Assembly (NCBI RefSeq): GCF_004366035.1
Contig: NZ_SOEE01000008.1
Span: 257,989 to 321,988 of the forward strand
DNA length: 64,000 nucleotides
Direction: 5' to 3'
Source of the DNA: Cytobacillus oceanisediminis
GTDB lineage: Bacteria > Bacillota > Bacilli > Bacillales > Cytobacillaceae
Positions 34,568 through 43,934 of the stretch are shown piece after piece; the first letter of the stretch is position 1; every line of letters begins with the position of its first letter. Both the position numbers and the translations under genes were made by a program. Below the pieces are notes generated by a model that was not told where the DNA came from, did not search any database, and saw only the letters and a list, made by a program, of their open reading frames with translations.

Positions 34568-34877
34568 ATTTTATTGTTCTCTCCTCTTACATAAACTGGC
34601 TTAGTATTTAAATATAACTATAGATAATAAAGGTTTAGAAGTCCTGTGATTTTGGTAAAAAGGATTCTATGTTGCTCTTTTGTAAATAAAGAAGTAAAAT
34701 GTTTTTTAGCATTGAACTATAGCATTACTGTAACATGAATTTGTTTTTTTTACACTTGTAAATAAAAGCATAATATTCCCGATTTTAACCTAATTGTAAA
34801 ACTATATTATTTAGATAATATTGATTTTGTGTAAATTTATTGTTAAAGTGACTATAGTACAGAATAGGAGAGTTAGA
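34568..34877. other. Divergent intergenic region before tagD
   Basis: This 310-base, strongly AT-rich interval lies between divergent teichoic acid genes. It must hold promoters for both, but I see no -35/-10 pair convincing enough to call and no coding frame. Confidence 0.6.
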
Positions 34878-35276
34878 ATGAAAAAAGTGATTACTTACGG
34901 AACATTCGATTTGCTCCATTATGGTCATATAAATATATTAAAAAGAGCTAAAGATCTTGGCGACCATTTGACTGTTGCTATTTCCACGGATAGTTTTAAT
35001 GAATTAAAAAATAAGCAGGCCTATCATAGTTATGAAAATAGAAAGCTAATTCTAGAGTCTATTATATATGTTGACAGGGTTATTCCTGAAAATTGCTGGG
35101 AACAGAAGATTGATGATATAATCACTAATAATATCGATACCTTCGTAATGGGTGATGACTGGAAAGGAAAGTTTGATTTTCTGAAGGATTACTGCGAGGT
35201 AATCTATTTACCTAGAACTGTCGGAATTTCCACTACTAAAATCAAAAATGATTTACACCTAGTTCATAATGGATAA
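34878..35276 (+). CDS. tagD: Glycerol-3-phosphate cytidylyltransferase
   Basis: The 132-residue nucleotidyltransferase has TYGTFDLLHYGHINILKRAK (HxGH at residues 14-17), the VIPENCWEQK region and RTVGISTTKIK at the C-terminus. It makes CDP-glycerol, the substrate of the three glycerophosphotransferases in this window. ATG 34878 has AGGAG seven bases upstream; the longer frame has no support. The length equals B. subtilis TagD within a few residues. Confidence 0.97.
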   Translation: MKKVITYGTFDLLHYGHINILKRAKDLGDHLTVAISTDSFNELKNKQAYHSYENRKLILESIIYVDRVIPENCWEQKIDDIITNNIDTFVMGDDWKGKFDFLKDYCEVIYLPRTVGISTTKIKNDLHLVHNG

Positions 35277-35280
35277 TTTT

Positions 35281-35316
35281 AGCCAACTGAATGTTAATTT
35301 CAGTTGGCTTTTTTGT
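35281..35316 (+). terminator. Terminator after tagD
   Basis: An 11-bp stem (35281-35291 with 35299-35309) is followed by TTTTTTG. Confidence 0.92.
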
Positions 35317-35390
35317 ATCTCTCTTTTAGAAGATCAATTTACAATATTTTAAATCTCATGTAATATGAAAATAATTTACAATTATTAAAT

Positions 35391-37295
35391 ATGACTTATT
35401 TAATTGGATGTGGTTATTTGTTCGCAAAACTAAAACTAAATCATTACCTGCTCTTTATATTCTTTGCCATGGTGCTTTTATTAAAGTTTTTCTTAGTTAG
35501 AGAGATTATGTTTGATGAAAACAATTTGCCAAAGACGATTTTTTTGGAAATTGGTTACCTTCTATTTATCCTTGGATTAATAGAGTTAATTCCGTTTCAA
35601 ACGTTGAAAAAATCAGTTTACATACTGGTAAACTTTATATTTTCTTTATTGCTTCTGGCTATTTTAATTTATTTTGATTACTTTGGCTACATTGTTACAA
35701 TCCATGCTTTTTCACAAATCGACCAAGTCGGAACTATAAAGGACAGTGTAATGCAACTGCTAAGCCCTGTTTATTTAGCACTTTTTGCTGACTTTATAAT
35801 AATTATCATCCTATTTATTCTGTTCCAAAAGAAAGGAACGTTAGAGATTAGTGCATTCCACCAAAGATTCAAGCTTTTTATACCTATTATTTTATTAGGA
35901 TTTATTTTAATTTCCATTAATATTTTTTCACAAAAGGATACCAATATTGCCAATACTGTGCTGGCAGCAGAAAAACAAGGAATCTTGAATTATGAAATCT
36001 TGGCTGTCAAAGAAAAGGTAACTGCTGAAAATGTACCAGCCTTGACAGCAACACAGCAAAAAGAGCTTCCCAATCAAATAAAAGAAATAAAGCAAATCAG
36101 CACGCTGCCAGAAGATGAGCTGAAATACTCGGGGATTGCAAAGGATAAGAATATTATTGTCATCCAAGCAGAAGCCTTTCAGGTATTTCCATTAAACCTA
36201 AAGGTGGATGGAGTAGAAATCACGCCATTTTTAAATGAACTGATTAAGGATAGCCTTTATTTTCCAAATGTATATCAGCAAATTGGACCCGGTAATACTT
36301 CTGATGCTGAGTTTATCTTTAATACCTCACTCTACTCTGCTCCTTGGACAGCGACTTCCGAAACATTCGGTGACAGGGTTATTCCAAGTTTTGCTAAGCT
36401 TTTAAAGGGAGAAGAATATAAGTCATTAACCTTCCATGCCAATGACGTAAGCTTCTGGAGCAGAAACAATTTATATCCTGCATTGGGATTTGATCAATAT
36501 TACGATATAAGGTTCTTTGGCAATAAAGATGTAATTGGTATAGGGCCCTCAGATGAAGTTCTCTATTCGAAAGCACTGCCAGAACTTAAGAAGCTCCATA
36601 ATAAGGACCAAAAGTTTTATGCACAATTTGTAACGTTATCAAGCCATCACCCCTTTAAGATTCCTGCAGAAAAACAACCTGTTCGTTTGCCTGATCGGTA
36701 TAAAGGGACTCTTGTAGGTGATTATTTACAAGCGATCCACTATACCGATAAGACTCTTCAGGAATTTGTACAGAACCTGAAGAATGAAGGCATGTGGGAA
36801 GATACAATTTTTGTTTTGTATGGAGACCATTTCGGGCTGCAGCCGAGCGGACTGAAAGAAAGTGATTTTGCCTTGCTAAAAGAGATTACGGGGCACGATT
36901 ATACGTTCCTTGACCAGTTCAATATTCCTTTAATTATTTCTGTTCCAGGACAGAATACCACTGAAGTGATTGAGAATCCGGGCAGTCAAATCGATATGCT
37001 GCCGACTCTGGCAAATCTTATAGGCCTTTCACTGGAAAACTATGTTTACTTTGGACAGGATATCGTTAATTATCCGGATAATCTATTTGGCATGAGATAC
37101 TATATGCCTTATGGTTCCTTCTTTAATAATGAAATTGCCTTTAAACCAGCCGAAGGGTTTACGGATGGCGAAGCTTTTACTATTCAAACTGGCGAACCCC
37201 TTGCAGAATTTAGTCAGTACCAGAATGATTACGACCGTATTATGAAGCTTTTAAAGCTTTCGGACGATTATATGAACAGCTTGCCACAACGCTAA
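35391..37295 (+). CDS. LTA synthase-family sulfatase-fold enzyme
   Basis: The 634-residue protein has five N-terminal membrane segments (about 17-31, 43-62, 70-90, 120-144, 160-180) and an extracellular sulfatase-like domain. It shows IIVIQAEAFQVF near residue 257, the nucleophile region GPGNTSDAEF near 303, and LYGDHFGLQPSG near 483. LTA synthases polymerise glycerol-phosphate from phosphatidylglycerol onto a glycolipid. The catalytic Thr is expected in GNTSDAE. The start is uncertain: no good ribosome binding site precedes ATG 35391, and a TTG at 35418 is an alternative. A primase or paralogue role (YvgJ/YqgS type) is possible. Confidence 0.9.
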   Translation: MTYLIGCGYLFAKLKLNHYLLFIFFAMVLLLKFFLVREIMFDENNLPKTIFLEIGYLLFILGLIELIPFQTLKKSVYILVNFIFSLLLLAILIYFDYFGYIVTIHAFSQIDQVGTIKDSVMQLLSPVYLALFADFIIIIILFILFQKKGTLEISAFHQRFKLFIPIILLGFILISINIFSQKDTNIANTVLAAEKQGILNYEILAVKEKVTAENVPALTATQQKELPNQIKEIKQISTLPEDELKYSGIAKDKNIIVIQAEAFQVFPLNLKVDGVEITPFLNELIKDSLYFPNVYQQIGPGNTSDAEFIFNTSLYSAPWTATSETFGDRVIPSFAKLLKGEEYKSLTFHANDVSFWSRNNLYPALGFDQYYDIRFFGNKDVIGIGPSDEVLYSKALPELKKLHNKDQKFYAQFVTLSSHHPFKIPAEKQPVRLPDRYKGTLVGDYLQAIHYTDKTLQEFVQNLKNEGMWEDTIFVLYGDHFGLQPSGLKESDFALLKEITGHDYTFLDQFNIPLIISVPGQNTTEVIENPGSQIDMLPTLANLIGLSLENYVYFGQDIVNYPDNLFGMRYYMPYGSFFNNEIAFKPAEGFTDGEAFTIQTGEPLAEFSQYQNDYDRIMKLLKLSDDYMNSLPQR

Positions 37296-37332
37296 AAAAC
37301 ACGGGCTCCCCATAAAGGAAGCCCGCGTTTTT
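37296..37332. terminator. Bidirectional terminator after the LTA synthase-like gene
   Basis: CGGGCT(C)CC (37302-37310) pairs with GG(A)AGCCCG (37317-37325), with T-runs on both strands. It separates converging genes. Confidence 0.88.
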
Positions 37333-37333
37333 T

Positions 37334-39208
37334 TTAGTTTTCTTTTACATATTCAATCACAGAAGCAACAATGGCATAAACTTCTTTTGAAGTTAACTCT
37401 TTGTTTTTCTGAATTCTACTTACCGTGTCCTCAGAAATAACATCATCTTCTGTCAGACGAGCCCAATTGACCTCCTGATCCCCCTCATAAAATACTTCTT
37501 TTAATATACTTTCAATGTCATCCCTTTGGATTGGGCTGTTTGCTTTTCCGAATTCACCGGCATAAACCATTTCCAGTCTATTTTGAAGCTCCTTAAATTT
37601 TTCAGGGTTCGCACGCTGAATAGCACCCTTTAGCATGTTAGCAAAGCTGTGTCTCCAAACTGGTTCATCTACCTTTAAATCATTGGAATAGCCGCCAACA
37701 ACGAGTCCATAATTCATTAGAGTTTGAATAGATTGATCATACCATTCTTCCTCATATGGATAATCCGTTTTAATATGATCCACAAACGCTCCTTGCCTTG
37801 CCAGCGTCTCTCTAAGTTTATCTATCATTTTTTTATCTTTGCTTAGCTCTCGGGGAGTGATTTCATTATTGATGGCGAGAGCCGCAGCAGCTCCTGCTGC
37901 CTCACCGGCAACCATGCCTGTTGGCACCACCCTTGCGCTGCCTGCTGCAAGTGATGAGAAACCTGCTGATCGTCCAACGATAAGTAATCCTTCAACCTCC
38001 AAAGGGACAAGTGACCTGAACGGGATGGCATACTGTTTTGGATCAGACAATACATAACCATAATCTTGAGGTGTTTGAGCCTGCACATCTACTGGATATG
38101 CCCCAAAGCCAATATTGTCCCAATGGTCTCTATTCGTCCAAACATCCGACATGGATAGCTGGTATTCCGCCCAGATATGCCTAGTTTCCCTTACGTAAAG
38201 TTCAGTTGGATGGCTGGCGATTTCCGCATGTTTAAATCCTGGGAATTCTTTTTGCAAATAGCTGAGTATATGCTCCGTTTCCCTTTTGCCCTTTTCAATC
38301 GCTTCCCTTTTTGATTCCTCACTTAATCCATCGATTCCAAAAATCTGCAAAGCATTGATGAAATATTCATCTTCTACTTTAACCAGGTTTAAACCTCTTA
38401 ATCTCGTACTCTTCTCTCGGGGTTTATAACTATAATGCAGATCGGAAAACCCCCAGGCAACACTTTCAGTCACTTCTGCATAACCAAATTTCTGTGACTT
38501 TGCCGTTTCCTTCACTTTACTCCAATCCACATTCTTTAAGTGGAGCATTAACGTGACAGCCATTTTCTTATCTTTAATGCCTATATCCTCTCCTCCAGTA
38601 AAGTAGGGGGCACCTGACATGGCAGCAAAGTCGGCATCTTGAGTTGCGTCAATAAAGATTTTCCCCGATACAGTCTGTTCGCCATATTCATTTTTTAAAG
38701 TCACAGCATAAAGATTACTTAATTCTTTTTTCGATTCCACTACCTCTGTTTCAATAGCAAGTGTTAAATTGTGCTCTTTATCAACCAGATTCTTAAACGC
38801 TGATTTGGCTTCCAGTATGCCAAAAGCATTATCGCCGCCTACAAGCTTATGCCATTCCTCATATATTCCCTTGCTGACTGATTTTCCATTTTCTCCTTGA
38901 GGGATATCAAGGAAATTTAACATTCCGTATGTAAATAACCCGCCTAATTCAGCTCTATTCTCGACCAATAGAGTTTTTGCACCATTTCGGGCAGCAGAAA
39001 CTGCAGCAGCTACCCCTTCTGGTTCGCCGCCAATAACAATGACATCATATTTATCTTCTAGATGTTCTGGCAAATTTGGCGCTTCATATTCCTCTATTGG
39101 ATTCTGACTAATATTTTGAGCCACAGGGACGGCTTTATGTTTGTAGAACTGATATCCAGCTAAGGCAATAAAGGCTAAGGCAATAAACCAAGATAAACTT
39201 TTCTTCAT
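37334..39208 (-). CDS. Membrane-anchored FAD-dependent oxidoreductase with SLH-like tail
   Basis: The 624-residue protein begins with a signal-anchor (MKKSLSWFIALAFIALAGY) and continues with an FAD-binding fold: VIVIGGEPEGVAAA near residue 54, ENRAELGGLF near 82 and the downstream FIDATQDADFAA region near 187. It matches the PF12831-type FAD_oxidored family. Residues 484-535 look like one degenerate S-layer-homology module (YDQSIQTLMNYGLVVGGY, then SFANMLKGAI). The anchor predicts an outside-facing flavoprotein, unusual because FAD is normally inserted in the cytoplasm; Tat-type RR is absent. Substrate unknown. Confidence 0.82.
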   Translation of the reverse strand: MKKSLSWFIALAFIALAGYQFYKHKAVPVAQNISQNPIEEYEAPNLPEHLEDKYDVIVIGGEPEGVAAAVSAARNGAKTLLVENRAELGGLFTYGMLNFLDIPQGENGKSVSKGIYEEWHKLVGGDNAFGILEAKSAFKNLVDKEHNLTLAIETEVVESKKELSNLYAVTLKNEYGEQTVSGKIFIDATQDADFAAMSGAPYFTGGEDIGIKDKKMAVTLMLHLKNVDWSKVKETAKSQKFGYAEVTESVAWGFSDLHYSYKPREKSTRLRGLNLVKVEDEYFINALQIFGIDGLSEESKREAIEKGKRETEHILSYLQKEFPGFKHAEIASHPTELYVRETRHIWAEYQLSMSDVWTNRDHWDNIGFGAYPVDVQAQTPQDYGYVLSDPKQYAIPFRSLVPLEVEGLLIVGRSAGFSSLAAGSARVVPTGMVAGEAAGAAAALAINNEITPRELSKDKKMIDKLRETLARQGAFVDHIKTDYPYEEEWYDQSIQTLMNYGLVVGGYSNDLKVDEPVWRHSFANMLKGAIQRANPEKFKELQNRLEMVYAGEFGKANSPIQRDDIESILKEVFYEGDQEVNWARLTEDDVISEDTVSRIQKNKELTSKEVYAIVASVIEYVKEN

Positions 39209-39315
39209 ACTAAACTCCCTAATATTTACTTATTTACTATATTGTAACATTACTTAACATTAACTTAAACGTTTTGCAATAAATATTAAGTATAATAAGG
39301 AGTTCATCTTTCATT

Positions 39316-39350
39316 AAAAAAGAAGCACCAGTTAATTTTGGCGCTTCTTT
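39316..39350 (-). terminator. Terminator after the glycosidase-SLH gene
   Basis: AAAGAAGC(A)CCA (39319-39330) pairs with TGG(C)GCTTCTTT (39339-39350); T-run on the minus strand. Ten bases past the stop. Confidence 0.85.
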
Positions 39351-39360
39351 GAATTAAGAA

Positions 39361-41100
39361 CTAATTAGCGATAACTCTATCTAAAAAGGAAGCAAATTCC
39401 GCACGGGATATTTCGTTACCAGGCCTGAAAGTTTGATCAGGATAACCTTCGACCAGGTGATTTGCAGCCAGGGCACTTATGGAGTCGTATGCCCAGTGAT
39501 CCTGTTTTAAGTCCTTAAATGACATAGAGCTTTTACCGGTCAATTCATATGCTCTCTCTAGAATAACAGCCATTTCTGCACGGCTAAGCTTTCCTTCAGG
39601 CACGAATTTTCCTTCTTCCCTTCCGATGAAAATTCCCTTCTCTGCAGCAGCTGCGATATCAGAAAATGCGTAATGCGTTTTGTTTACATCTGTGAAATTT
39701 GAATCTGCAGTTGCCTTCAGATTCAATTCTCTGGCAATAATGGCTGCCGTTTCGGCACGGGTTATGGAATTGGCAGGCCTAAAGGTACCATCTGGATATC
39801 CCGTAACAAGGCCCTCATTATTTAAAGTTTGCACAGCATCATAATACCAGGCACTCGCTTTAATATCCTTATAAATCATATCTGCCAGATTTCCTGTGTA
39901 TACGGCCTGTAAAATAGCCGAAACTTTATTTTCATACCCATCGGACGGCTTATTTACCAATACAGGGTAAGAAGTACCCGGCATCGTAACAGCCATTGCA
40001 GTCGATCCGCCCCCATCAAGGTTAATCGCTGACGCTGCCCCTTTCGAAATCAGATAGGATGCAAGGTCTTTCAGACTTGTGCCATTACTGTATCCGCTTT
40101 GCCTTCCATCGATCGTAACAAGAAATATACGAGTGCCTGTAGAATCAACGGCAACAGCTGTTCGAGGCTGACGCGAAGCTGCAAAGGAAGAAGATAATGG
40201 CATTGAAATATTTACTTTTCCGTCTTTCACAAGCAACGGTCCAGCTGCTAAAATAAATTGCGCATCGTGCCATTTTGGATCGATGGATAATTGCACACCA
40301 ATTTCCACACCTGGCTGCAGTTTAGTTAACTGTTCTGCCAGTTCTTTATTTTGAACGGAAATAACAAACCCGTCCTCAGGAATTACTGAATCTCCTGGAT
40401 GGGCAAATGAAGTTGTTTTAAAGATTTTCCCCGTAAAGCTATCCCCGAAATGCAATTTTTTTGTATCCTTTGAGGCGTTGCCAACGATAATCTCCATGCC
40501 CCATTGGTTTGTTCCAGTTGTTTTTTGCGAAGGATTGTATAGTACTGTTGTATTCTCAGTTCTTACATTATTAATACGGTCAATCTTATAGGTATTTCCG
40601 TTAACTGTAAAAGATAGGCTGGCAGAATAGTAGTCCGCTATCGCCTTTCCTGATTTTGTGATGCCAAAGGCAACCGGCTCTTGGGTAGGACTCTCAAAAT
40701 TCTCACCTAGAATGCCATAATTTATAATTTCATTTTTCTTGGCCAAAAGATTGGCAGGGAGACCGTTTCCCATAAAAAAGGAAGCATTTGTGGCCCCCAC
40801 CACTTTATGTCCGGCATAACTATTCTCCCTCGCCATGCTGGTTGTTGTTTTCAATGTATTAATGGGGTTGGGAACACCGATCCCTACCTTTGTATATGTA
40901 TCATTTAAATTTATATTTAAAAGATTAACAGCTTCGTAAGAGGAACCAGATGAGTAATGCGATTTTTCATAAAGTACACCTGGGGACACTCTTACTTTAC
41001 TGCCTGAAATCATGTTATCAAAAGCAGCCTCACTGGCTGTTGCGGCAAATTGCTGCAAAAACAGACAAAATATTAATATACCCGCTAATTTTCTAATCAA
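39361..41100 (-). CDS. SLH-anchored phosphodiester glycosidase
   Basis: The 579-residue secreted protein has a signal peptide (cleavage expected near residue 26), a phosphodiester glycosidase (NAGPA-type) domain at about 90-395 with GATNASFFMG, SRQPRTAVAVD and the signature AINLDGGGSTAMAV near 358, then three SLH modules (about 412-460, 466-517, 528-579) with GYPDGTFRP, SRAEMA and SRAEFA motifs. Such domains cleave sugar-phosphodiester links, so teichoic acid or a wall phosphoglycan is a plausible substrate. TTG start nine bases after GGAG. Confidence 0.9.
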   Translation of the reverse strand: MIRKLAGILIFCLFLQQFAATASEAAFDNMISGSKVRVSPGVLYEKSHYSSGSSYEAVNLLNINLNDTYTKVGIGVPNPINTLKTTTSMARENSYAGHKVVGATNASFFMGNGLPANLLAKKNEIINYGILGENFESPTQEPVAFGITKSGKAIADYYSASLSFTVNGNTYKIDRINNVRTENTTVLYNPSQKTTGTNQWGMEIIVGNASKDTKKLHFGDSFTGKIFKTTSFAHPGDSVIPEDGFVISVQNKELAEQLTKLQPGVEIGVQLSIDPKWHDAQFILAAGPLLVKDGKVNISMPLSSSFAASRQPRTAVAVDSTGTRIFLVTIDGRQSGYSNGTSLKDLASYLISKGAASAINLDGGGSTAMAVTMPGTSYPVLVNKPSDGYENKVSAILQAVYTGNLADMIYKDIKASAWYYDAVQTLNNEGLVTGYPDGTFRPANSITRAETAAIIARELNLKATADSNFTDVNKTHYAFSDIAAAAEKGIFIGREEGKFVPEGKLSRAEMAVILERAYELTGKSSMSFKDLKQDHWAYDSISALAANHLVEGYPDQTFRPGNEISRAEFASFLDRVIAN

Positions 41101-41294
41101 ACCTTCTCACTCCAATTTAGCAATATATGGTGAACAATGTTGAATATACCATATATTAATCTAGTGAAGTAAAGATACTGGAAATTTTCCTTATGCCAAT
41201 TTTTTCATAAAAATTTTGTTGAAACCTGTAAAATTAAAGATAGCAACCTATCAGAATAATTGTATAATATTAAAAGACTAGAAGGAGGGATACG

Positions 41295-43769
41295 GTGAAA
41301 CAAAAATTAATTTTAGCTTTCGTCATTTGTATAGCCTTGCTGCTCATGAAGCCTAATGAGGGAAGAGCTGCGGATATTATGAACCCGAAACAAACCTATA
41401 CATATGAAGAAATGGTTCGTGATATTAAGGCTTTGGCTGATCGCTACCCGGATATTATCAAATATAAAACCATTGGCACAAGTGAATACGGAAGGCAAAT
41501 TTACGCAGTGTCATTGGGGACTGGAAACGCAAAAACATTTATAAACGGCTCGCACCATGCAAGGGAATGGATTTCAACCAACCTTAATATGTACATGCTT
41601 GAACAATATGCAAAAATGCACAAAGCCAATCAATCCTTTGGAGGCTATAATGTAAAAAAGGTCTTGGATGAAACAACCATTTGGTTTGTTCCGATGGTTA
41701 ATCCTGATGGAGTTACACTCCAGCAATCAGGATTAAGCAAATTCCCCAAAAGCATACATAGCTCATTAATTAAAATGAATGAAGGAAGCACTAATTTCAA
41801 ACGATGGAAAGCGAATGCAAAAGGCATTGATTTGAACCGGCAATATAATGCTGATTGGAAAAATATCAGAAATAACTACCCATCACCGCGCTGGAGCAAC
41901 CATAAAGGGTCGGCACCGGAACAAGCCTCTGAAACAAAAGCAATCGTTAAATTCACAAAGGAAATTGACCCTGAGATGTCTGTAGCATACCACACCAGCG
42001 GACAAATTCTTTATTGGTATTTCCACCAGTCAGGGTCAATTTTCAAACGTGATGAGGCATACGCAAAAAAAATTGGCCAATACACTGGATACAGCCTTGT
42101 TAAACCTATTTCCAATCCGTCCGGAGGAGGCTATACAGACTGGTTCGTTCAAAAATACGGAAGGCCGGGCTTTACGCCGGAACTGGGCACTTATGCGGGA
42201 AATACTCATGTGCCGCTCTCACAATTCGATAAAATTTGGAGCCAGAATAAATATGTCGGACTATACACAGCTAGTGAAGGCTACAAGCTTTACCTAGCCC
42301 GCGGAGGAAAACCAAAGCCAAAAGAAGTGAATGTAAAGATTGATGGCAAATTGATAGCCTTTGATCAGCCCGCCCTTTACATTGATGGCCGCACGATGGT
42401 CCCTGTAAGAGGTGTATTCGAAAAACTTGGTGCTTCCGTAGAATGGTCCCAGGCCACTAATACAATTACAGCCAGAAAAGGCACAACAATCGTGGAACTG
42501 AAAATTGGATCAAAAACGGCAAAAGTCAATGGAATCTCAAAAACACTGGATGTGGCCCCGCTTGTCTTAAACAATAGAACGCTAATTCCCCTGCGCTTCG
42601 TATCTGAAGCACTGGGTGCAAAAGTTGGCTGGGATCAGGCAACTTTTACAGCATTAATTACATCACCGCCTGCTGATACTACTCCGCCTGAAGTACCGAC
42701 AGTCAATCCGGTAAGCGATGTTACATTAACAGTAACAGGAAAAAGCGAATTGAATTCCACTGTTGTTGTAAAGAAAGGAAATGCAGTATTGGGTGAAGCT
42801 AAAACAAATGATGCCGGCCAATTTAAAATCAAAATACCGGCCCAGCCAGCTGAAACAATTTTAAATGTTACCTCAACAGATATGGATGGAAATGTAAGCA
42901 AACCCGCACAGATTAAAGTGACCTATACAAGCACGTTTATTGATACAGTTGGCCATTGGGCAGAAAAACCGATAGGCTATTTAAAAGACCGCAAAATTAC
43001 CAATGGATATCCGGATGGTACATTTGGTGTAGCCAAGAATATTTCCAGAGCAGAAGCTGCGGCATTCTTGGTCCGTTCACTGGGCCTTAATACTGAAAAT
43101 CTGCCTGATCCGAATTTCCCGGACGTGAAGCCGAACCATCAGTTCTATAAACAGATAGCAGCTGTTTTCCACAATGAGATAATGCAGGGAACACCAGATG
43201 GCCGCTTTAATCCTGAGAGAACATTAACAAGAGCTGAAATGGCGATGCTATTGGTTAATGCCTTTGATCTTGAAAGAAAAGGCAATGAGTCTTTCCCTGA
43301 TGTAAAGGAACGGCACTGGGCTTATGAAGCCATTTCTATCCTTGCCTCGAATGGTTTTGCCGGAGGGTACCCGGATGGTACCTATAAACCTGACCATCCG
43401 ATTCAGCGAGCGGAATTTGCAGCACTCCTTGCAAGGGTTCTTCAGGCCCCTCCTTCCGAAAAAGAGGTTACGACAACTGAAGTCAAGGATGAAAAAGAAG
43501 TTAAAAGTGAGTTGCCTGTAGCTGAGAACGGAGCTTCTGAAGAAATAGTAGTCGAAGATACAGATAGTAGAGCAGAAGATACTACACAAAAAGAATTGCA
43601 GAATGCTAATGAAGAAACCGAGCGAAGCATAACAGCTCCCGAGGATGAGATGACAAATTCTCAAGAGCAAGAGGAACCAAGCAATTCTGAAAGCCAATCT
43701 TCGACTGAACTGGAAGACAACACAAAAAAGGAAGATTTGAAAACTGGGCAAGACAGCCCAGCAGAATAA
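41295..43769 (+). CDS. SLH-anchored M14 zinc carboxypeptidase
   Basis: The 824-residue protein has a signal peptide (to about residue 26) and an M14 peptidase domain (about 35-335) with the zinc site NGSHHAREW (His and Glu near residue 88), VPMVNPDGV, GIDLNRQY, a YHTSGQ zinc histidine and the catalytic Glu in FTPELGTY near 297. Then follow a copper-amine-oxidase-like N-domain stalk (about 348-455), an Ig-like domain (about 460-545), three SLH modules (about 547-715) and an acidic, Glu/Ser-rich tail (about 720-824). It probably trims wall or nutrient peptides at the surface. GTG start after GGAGGG. Confidence 0.93.
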   Translation: MKQKLILAFVICIALLLMKPNEGRAADIMNPKQTYTYEEMVRDIKALADRYPDIIKYKTIGTSEYGRQIYAVSLGTGNAKTFINGSHHAREWISTNLNMYMLEQYAKMHKANQSFGGYNVKKVLDETTIWFVPMVNPDGVTLQQSGLSKFPKSIHSSLIKMNEGSTNFKRWKANAKGIDLNRQYNADWKNIRNNYPSPRWSNHKGSAPEQASETKAIVKFTKEIDPEMSVAYHTSGQILYWYFHQSGSIFKRDEAYAKKIGQYTGYSLVKPISNPSGGGYTDWFVQKYGRPGFTPELGTYAGNTHVPLSQFDKIWSQNKYVGLYTASEGYKLYLARGGKPKPKEVNVKIDGKLIAFDQPALYIDGRTMVPVRGVFEKLGASVEWSQATNTITARKGTTIVELKIGSKTAKVNGISKTLDVAPLVLNNRTLIPLRFVSEALGAKVGWDQATFTALITSPPADTTPPEVPTVNPVSDVTLTVTGKSELNSTVVVKKGNAVLGEAKTNDAGQFKIKIPAQPAETILNVTSTDMDGNVSKPAQIKVTYTSTFIDTVGHWAEKPIGYLKDRKITNGYPDGTFGVAKNISRAEAAAFLVRSLGLNTENLPDPNFPDVKPNHQFYKQIAAVFHNEIMQGTPDGRFNPERTLTRAEMAMLLVNAFDLERKGNESFPDVKERHWAYEAISILASNGFAGGYPDGTYKPDHPIQRAEFAALLARVLQAPPSEKEVTTTEVKDEKEVKSELPVAENGASEEIVVEDTDSRAEDTTQKELQNANEETERSITAPEDEMTNSQEQEEPSNSESQSSTELEDNTKKEDLKTGQDSPAE

Positions 43770-43774
43770 TTTGC

Positions 43775-43806
43775 GAAGCCGCCTGTTGCATACGGGCGGC
43801 TTTTCT
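43775..43806 (+). terminator. Terminator after the M14-SLH gene
   Basis: AAGCCGCC (43776-43783) pairs with GGCGGCTT (43795-43802), followed by TTCTCTT. Confidence 0.85.
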
Positions 43807-43858
43807 CTTATCTATCATTCCCTAAAAAATATGCTATTTTTCCCATTTGTTACAAAAA

Positions 43859-43887
43859 TGTAAAATATATTACCAGTTTATTATGAT
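43859..43887 (+). promoter_or_regulatory. Possible promoter of the NlpC/P60-SLH gene
   Basis: TGTAAA (43859-43864), 17 bases and TATGAT (43882-43887), about 48 bases before the ATG. Confidence 0.45.
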
Positions 43888-43934
43888 AGCATTGAGTCAA
43901 ATAAAGTCGAAAAACAGGTTTAGGGAGGATTTAA

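Noticed and set aside
43859..43934. c-di-AMP (ydaO-type) riboswitch before the NlpC/P60 gene
   Set aside because: Such switches are common before wall hydrolases, but the leader is too short and lacks the conserved blocks.
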